Source: an uncultured Erythrobacter sp. (GTDB taxonomy: Bacteria; Pseudomonadota; Alphaproteobacteria; Sphingomonadales; Sphingomonadaceae). From it: DNA of 8,652 nucleotides. The position numbers were made by a program, and so were the translations under genes. Location of the stretch: the NCBI GenBank assembly GCA_947258465.1, contig CAMYIQ010000263.1, positions 1 to 8,652 of the forward strand, written 5' to 3'. Below, piece by piece: positions 6,309-8,652 of the stretch. The notes beneath the pieces are model-generated. The model was not told the DNA's origin and made no database searches. It saw only the letters and a program-made list of their open reading frames with translations. How positions within the stretch are numbered: the first letter of the stretch is position 1; the number at the start of each line of letters is the position of its first letter.

Positions 6309-6335
6309 GCCACCGACCCGCAACGCGGGTGTGGC
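6309..6335 (+). other. Leader hairpin overlapping the tRNA-Glu 5' end (possible recJ terminator)
   Basis: ACCCGC (6316-6321) pairs with GCGGGT (6325-6330) around an AAC loop. After a two-base CG bulge on the left side, GCCAC (6309-6313) pairs with GTGGC (6331-6335). This gives 11 pairs in all. The outer pairs use the first three bases of the mature tRNA. There is no T-run, so it is at best a weak terminator for recJ. It may instead shape RNase P processing of the precursor. Confidence 0.5.
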
Positions 6336-6407
6336 CCGTTCGTCTAGCGGTTAGGACGCGGCCCTTTCACGGCTGAAACACGGGTTCGATTCCCGTACGG
6401 GTCACCA
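6333..6407 (+). tRNA. tRNA-Glu (anticodon UUC)
   Basis: A full cloverleaf of 75 bases with encoded CCA. The acceptor stem is GGCCCGT with ACGGGTC (one G-T pair at position 2), the discriminator is A6404 and CCA is at 6405-6407. The anticodon stem CGGCC/GGCTG (6359-6363 and 6371-6375) encloses the loop CTTTCAC, with anticodon TTC at 6366-6368. The T arm is ACGGG/CCCGT with loop TTCGATT, and the variable region is four bases. UUC decodes both GAA and GAG. The gene is single, with its own promoter upstream and phoR 62 bp downstream. Its 3' half does not recur in the window, so there is no sign of an integrated element. Confidence 0.97.
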
Positions 6408-6434
6408 TCTCCTCGGATCTTCCGAAAGCGGGTA

Positions 6435-6463
6435 GCGCCCCTTGCCGGGCAAGGCTAAGGCGC
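6435..6463 (+). promoter_or_regulatory. Hairpin covering the phoR ribosome binding site
   Basis: CCTTGC (6440-6445) pairs with GCAAGG (6449-6454) around CGG, directly stacked on the outer stem GCGCC (6435-6439) with GGCGC (6459-6463), leaving CTAA as a four-base bulge. The only Shine-Dalgarno-like sequence of phoR, AAGG at 6457-6460, lies partly in the outer stem. Folding would thus reduce phoR translation or help end the tRNA transcript. Pairing is seen directly; regulation is inferred. Confidence 0.45.
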
Positions 6464-6469
6464 GCGGCA

Positions 6470-7657
6470 ATGAGCGAGCGAAGCTTTCCCTGGCCCGGAT
6501 TCGCAGTGGCGGTTGTCGCCTGCATCTTTCTTGCGATTCTCGGTGTCGACCTGATCTATGTCGGGGTTCTTTTCCTCGTCTGGATAGGGTCTCTCCATCT
6601 GGTCACGGCGCGGCCGCCCGAGAGCAAACCGGCGGCCACCGGCCCCGCTTTCACCCGCGACAATATGGCGGACCTGTTCGAACACTCCGAAACGCCCGTG
6701 GTGATTACCGAGCGCGACCGGGTGATCGTGGCCAATCTTGCAGCCCGCAAGCTGCTTGGTGGGCACATCGTCGGACAAGACGTGCGCATGGCGCTGCGCC
6801 AGCCCGAAGCCATCCGGCTGCTGGCGCGCAAGGCCGATGGCGGAGCGGTGGTGCGCGGGCTGGCACGGCGCACGGACATCTGGCGGATCAACCGCAAGAG
6901 CCTGCCCGGCGACCTTGCCGTCATAGAATTCGTCAACAAAACCGCCGAAGCCGACATCGCCCGCGCGCATACCGATTTCGTTGCCAATGCCAGCCACGAA
7001 CTGCGTACGCCCCTCGCTTCGATCATCGGTTACGTCGAGACGCTGCGGGAAGACGTGGAGGGGCTCGATCCCCGAATGGCCGACAAGTTTCTCGGTACGA
7101 TCCAGCGCGAAGCCAAGCGGCTGCAGGATCTCGTCAGCGATCTCATGTCGCTGTCGCGAATCGAAGCCGAGAAGCACGAGCTCCCCAGCAAGACACTCGA
7201 CCTCTCCAAGCTGGTGGAACGCGCCGCTCACGATGCGGCGAGCGGCGAGCGGGCTTCATTGCTCGACTTCGAGACTGCGCAGCCTTTCGAGGTGCTCGGT
7301 GACCGGCAGCAGCTCGAACAACTCGTGCGCAACCTCGTCGACAACGCGTTCAAATACGGCAATCAGGGCGAGCGGGTCACTGTGCGTTTGCACCCACGAG
7401 GTGACAGCCGTGTGCGTCTGACCGTAACCGACCGCGGCGACGGCATTTCGCCGGAACATATTCCCCAGCTCACCCGCCGCTTTTACCGTACCGATCCGGG
7501 GCGCAGCCGGGCGTCGGGCGGAACCGGGTTGGGCCTTGCGATCGTCAAGCATATCGTGGAGCGGCACCGTGGCAGACTCGACATCGACAGCACGCCTGGC
7601 GAAGGCACGAGGGTTACCGTCACTCTGCCGATCGAAAAAGCCGAAGAAGCGGCCTGA
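6470..7657 (+). CDS. phoR: Phosphate regulon sensor histidine kinase PhoR
   Basis: A 395-aa inner-membrane histidine kinase of the PhoR type, which senses phosphate status (normally through the Pst transporter and PhoU) and phosphorylates PhoB. Two hydrophobic segments at about residues 8-26 and 28-46 form a membrane hairpin with almost no periplasmic loop. A PAS-like domain (about 65-155, NMADLFEHSETPVVITERD) precedes the HisKA dimerisation helix with ASHELRTPLASIIGYVETLR (174-193), phospho-acceptor His176. The HATPase domain has the N box NLVDNAFKYG (288-297), G1 DRGDGI (321-326), F box RFYR (337-340) and G2 GGTGLGLAIVKHI (350-362). All key residues are intact. phoB is not next to it in this window; in Caulobacter-type layouts phoR is followed by the pst operon and phoB, but here a porin gene comes next. 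ATG 6470 has AAGG nine bases upstream. No Pho box or clear promoter lies between tRNA-Glu and phoR. The PhoR assignment rests on domain layout plus the adjacent Pho box. Confidence 0.88.
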   Translation: MSERSFPWPGFAVAVVACIFLAILGVDLIYVGVLFLVWIGSLHLVTARPPESKPAATGPAFTRDNMADLFEHSETPVVITERDRVIVANLAARKLLGGHIVGQDVRMALRQPEAIRLLARKADGGAVVRGLARRTDIWRINRKSLPGDLAVIEFVNKTAEADIARAHTDFVANASHELRTPLASIIGYVETLREDVEGLDPRMADKFLGTIQREAKRLQDLVSDLMSLSRIEAEKHELPSKTLDLSKLVERAAHDAASGERASLLDFETAQPFEVLGDRQQLEQLVRNLVDNAFKYGNQGERVTVRLHPRGDSRVRLTVTDRGDGISPEHIPQLTRRFYRTDPGRSRASGGTGLGLAIVKHIVERHRGRLDIDSTPGEGTRVTVTLPIEKAEEAA

Positions 7658-7718
7658 CCTCAAACCCTGCCGCAAACCCCCGCAGCGCATCGCGCCGGTA
7701 CACCCGCTTGCTCGCAGC

Positions 7719-7747
7719 CTGTCATCGAACTGTAATTTAGCGGTCAT
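7719..7747 (+). promoter_or_regulatory. Pho box array (three PhoB half-sites) upstream of the porin gene
   Basis: CTGTCAT (7719-7725) and CTGTAAT (7730-7736) are separated by CGAA and form an 18-bp Pho box that differs from the classic 7-4-7 direct repeat at one base. A third unit, CGGTCAT (7741-7747), follows at the same 11-bp spacing. PhoB dimers bind such repeats in place of a -35 box. A CATAGA at 7745-7750 is a possible weak -10 overlapping the third unit. The array ends 46 bp before ATG 7794, the expected position for phosphate-starvation activation of the porin gene. Confidence 0.8.
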
Positions 7748-7778
7748 AGAGGCGTCGTCGCAACGTAATTTCCCGTTC

Positions 7779-7784
7779 AAAGGA
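7779..7784 (+). promoter_or_regulatory. Ribosome binding site of the porin gene
   Basis: AAAGGA lies nine bases before ATG 7794, a standard Shine-Dalgarno position that fixes the start of the porin. Confidence 0.65.
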
Positions 7785-7793
7785 TTCGTCCCG

Positions 7794-8652
7794 ATGACCC
7801 GTACCCACCGCCTGTCGCTGGCGGCTGCGGCGCTCTGCTGCACCATGGCCACCCCGCTGTTCGCCCAGGACGTAACTGTCTCGACCGACGAACTGGCCCA
7901 GATGCGCGCTCAGCTTTCCGCGATGAATGCGCGGATCGACCAGCTCGAAAACGAATTGGCAGCCGCCAGGGCTGCGAATGAGGCACAGGACGCAACCATC
8001 GCGGCCAATACCGCAGCCGCCGCGGCGAAACCCGAGACGGCTGTCGCCACGCTCGAGAAGGGGGATGGCTGGAGTTTCAAGCCGCGCGGCCGCCTGATGT
8101 ACGATGCCGGCTGGACCAATGCCCCGGAATCGACTGGCGCCGACGATGGTTTCGGCAATGAAGTGCGCCGTGCCCGTCTCGGCGCTTCGGGCGATATCCC
8201 GGGCGGCTTCGGTTACAAGGTCGAGGTCGATTTCGCCGGGAACGAGGTTGAGATGGCCGACGCCATCCTGACTTACGAGGACGGCCCCCTCGAAATCGCG
8301 ATCGGCCATCACAACAACTTCCAGTCGTTGGAAGAACTGACCAGCAGCCTCCACACAACCTTCATCGAGCGCGCGGCCTTCACCGACGCTTTCGGCTTCG
8401 AGCGCCGCATCGGCGCATCGGCGACCTATTCGAGAGGTGCGTTCCTGGCGCAGGCCGGTGTCTTCACCGACAATTTCGACGACACTTCGAGCAAGAATCG
8501 CGGAGTCGATGCCCGTCTGGTTTTCATGCCGAAATCAGGTGACGCGCAGCTCCACTTCGGCGGCTCGTTTCATTACAACGATATCGACGATCCGGCTGCG
8601 ACCGTGCGCTATCGTCAGCGTCCGCTGGTTCACTTCACCTCCGAGCGGTTCG
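7794..8652 (+). CDS. O/P-type (phosphate/polyphosphate-selective) porin, 5' part
   Basis: The frame is open from ATG 7794 to the window end: 286 codons, stop not included. Residues 1-24 are a signal peptide (basic MTRTHR, hydrophobic core, cleavage expected after LFA before QD), sending the product to the outer membrane. Residues about 32-70 (DELAQMRAQLSAMNARIDQL and on) are a heptad-like Leu/Ala-rich coiled coil, common ahead of the barrel in sphingomonad porins. The barrel begins near FKPRGRLMYDAGW (95-107), with NEVRRARLGASGD, GYKVEVDFA and ILTYEDGPLEIAIGHHNNFQ, where short beta strands alternate with turns as in the porin O/P family. The Pho box upstream and phoR before it indicate induction in phosphate starvation and a role in phosphate uptake. 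Substrate preference (phosphate or pyrophosphate) cannot be told from this fragment. Confidence 0.85.
   Translation, partial: MTRTHRLSLAAAALCCTMATPLFAQDVTVSTDELAQMRAQLSAMNARIDQLENELAAARAANEAQDATIAANTAAAAAKPETAVATLEKGDGWSFKPRGRLMYDAGWTNAPESTGADDGFGNEVRRARLGASGDIPGGFGYKVEVDFAGNEVEMADAILTYEDGPLEIAIGHHNNFQSLEELTSSLHTTFIERAAFTDAFGFERRIGASATYSRGAFLAQAGVFTDNFDDTSSKNRGVDARLVFMPKSGDAQLHFGGSFHYNDIDDPAATVRYRQRPLVHFTSERF

Noticed and set aside
6333..6407. tRNA-Glu as an attachment site for an integrated element
   Set aside because: No integrase gene and no second copy of the tRNA 3' end are visible in the window; the flanking genes are ordinary chromosomal genes.
7658..7718. Intrinsic terminator after phoR
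   Set aside because: Only a 4-bp GCGC-ATC-GCGC hairpin is seen, without a T-run; not enough to call.
7737..8354. A 205-codon minus-strand frame over the porin start
   Set aside because: Opposes a plus-strand gene with signal peptide, ribosome binding site and Pho box; the antisense translation has no family features.

Overview
The window reads as chromosomal DNA of an alphaproteobacterium, most likely a sphingomonad of the Erythrobacteraceae type (Erythrobacter or a relative). This rests on the GC-rich coding sequence, the style of the RecJ and PhoR proteins, the alphaproteobacterial-type Pho box and the O/P-type porin with an N-terminal coiled coil. It is judged by eye from the proteins, not from a database search. 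No insertion sequence, CRISPR array, integrase or prophage gene is visible.

Layout. Positions 1-335 hold no gene I can support, but contain two clear inverted repeats. Two plus-strand enzyme genes follow: a COG3618-type metal-dependent amidohydrolase (336-1397) and a nitronate monooxygenase-family flavoprotein (1480-2448). Between them lies a 19-bp inverted repeat (1395-1413) that starts on the amidohydrolase stop codon. The nitronate monooxygenase gene converges on a three-gene minus-strand cluster, and the two stop codons share one TTAA. In transcription order this cluster is a small flavodoxin-like protein (4389-3904), an unrecognised 291-aa protein (3871-2996) and a stand-alone AHH-type HNH/Endo VII nuclease-fold protein (2987-2445).

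Divergent from the cluster is recJ (4470-6248), the single-strand exonuclease. After it come a sigma70-like promoter, a tRNA-Glu(UUC) gene with encoded CCA (6333-6407), and the phosphate-sensing histidine kinase phoR (6470-7657). Last is the start of an outer-membrane O/P-type porin gene (7794 to the window end, incomplete). The phoR-porin gap carries three PhoB half-sites spaced 11 bp apart. PhoR (via its partner PhoB, not in the window) and the porin therefore look like one phosphate-starvation module: sensor, DNA target and phosphate-uptake channel side by side.

Points most worth a second look are: the triple PhoB half-site array; the RNA architecture around tRNA-Glu and phoR (a leader hairpin that competes with the tRNA acceptor stem, and a hairpin that hides the phoR ribosome binding site); the AHH nuclease-fold protein and its unknown partner; a possible leaderless start for the flavodoxin-like gene; and the palindrome upstream of the nitronate monooxygenase. 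None of these proves a new system. The AHH/unknown pair is the best candidate for undescribed biology.
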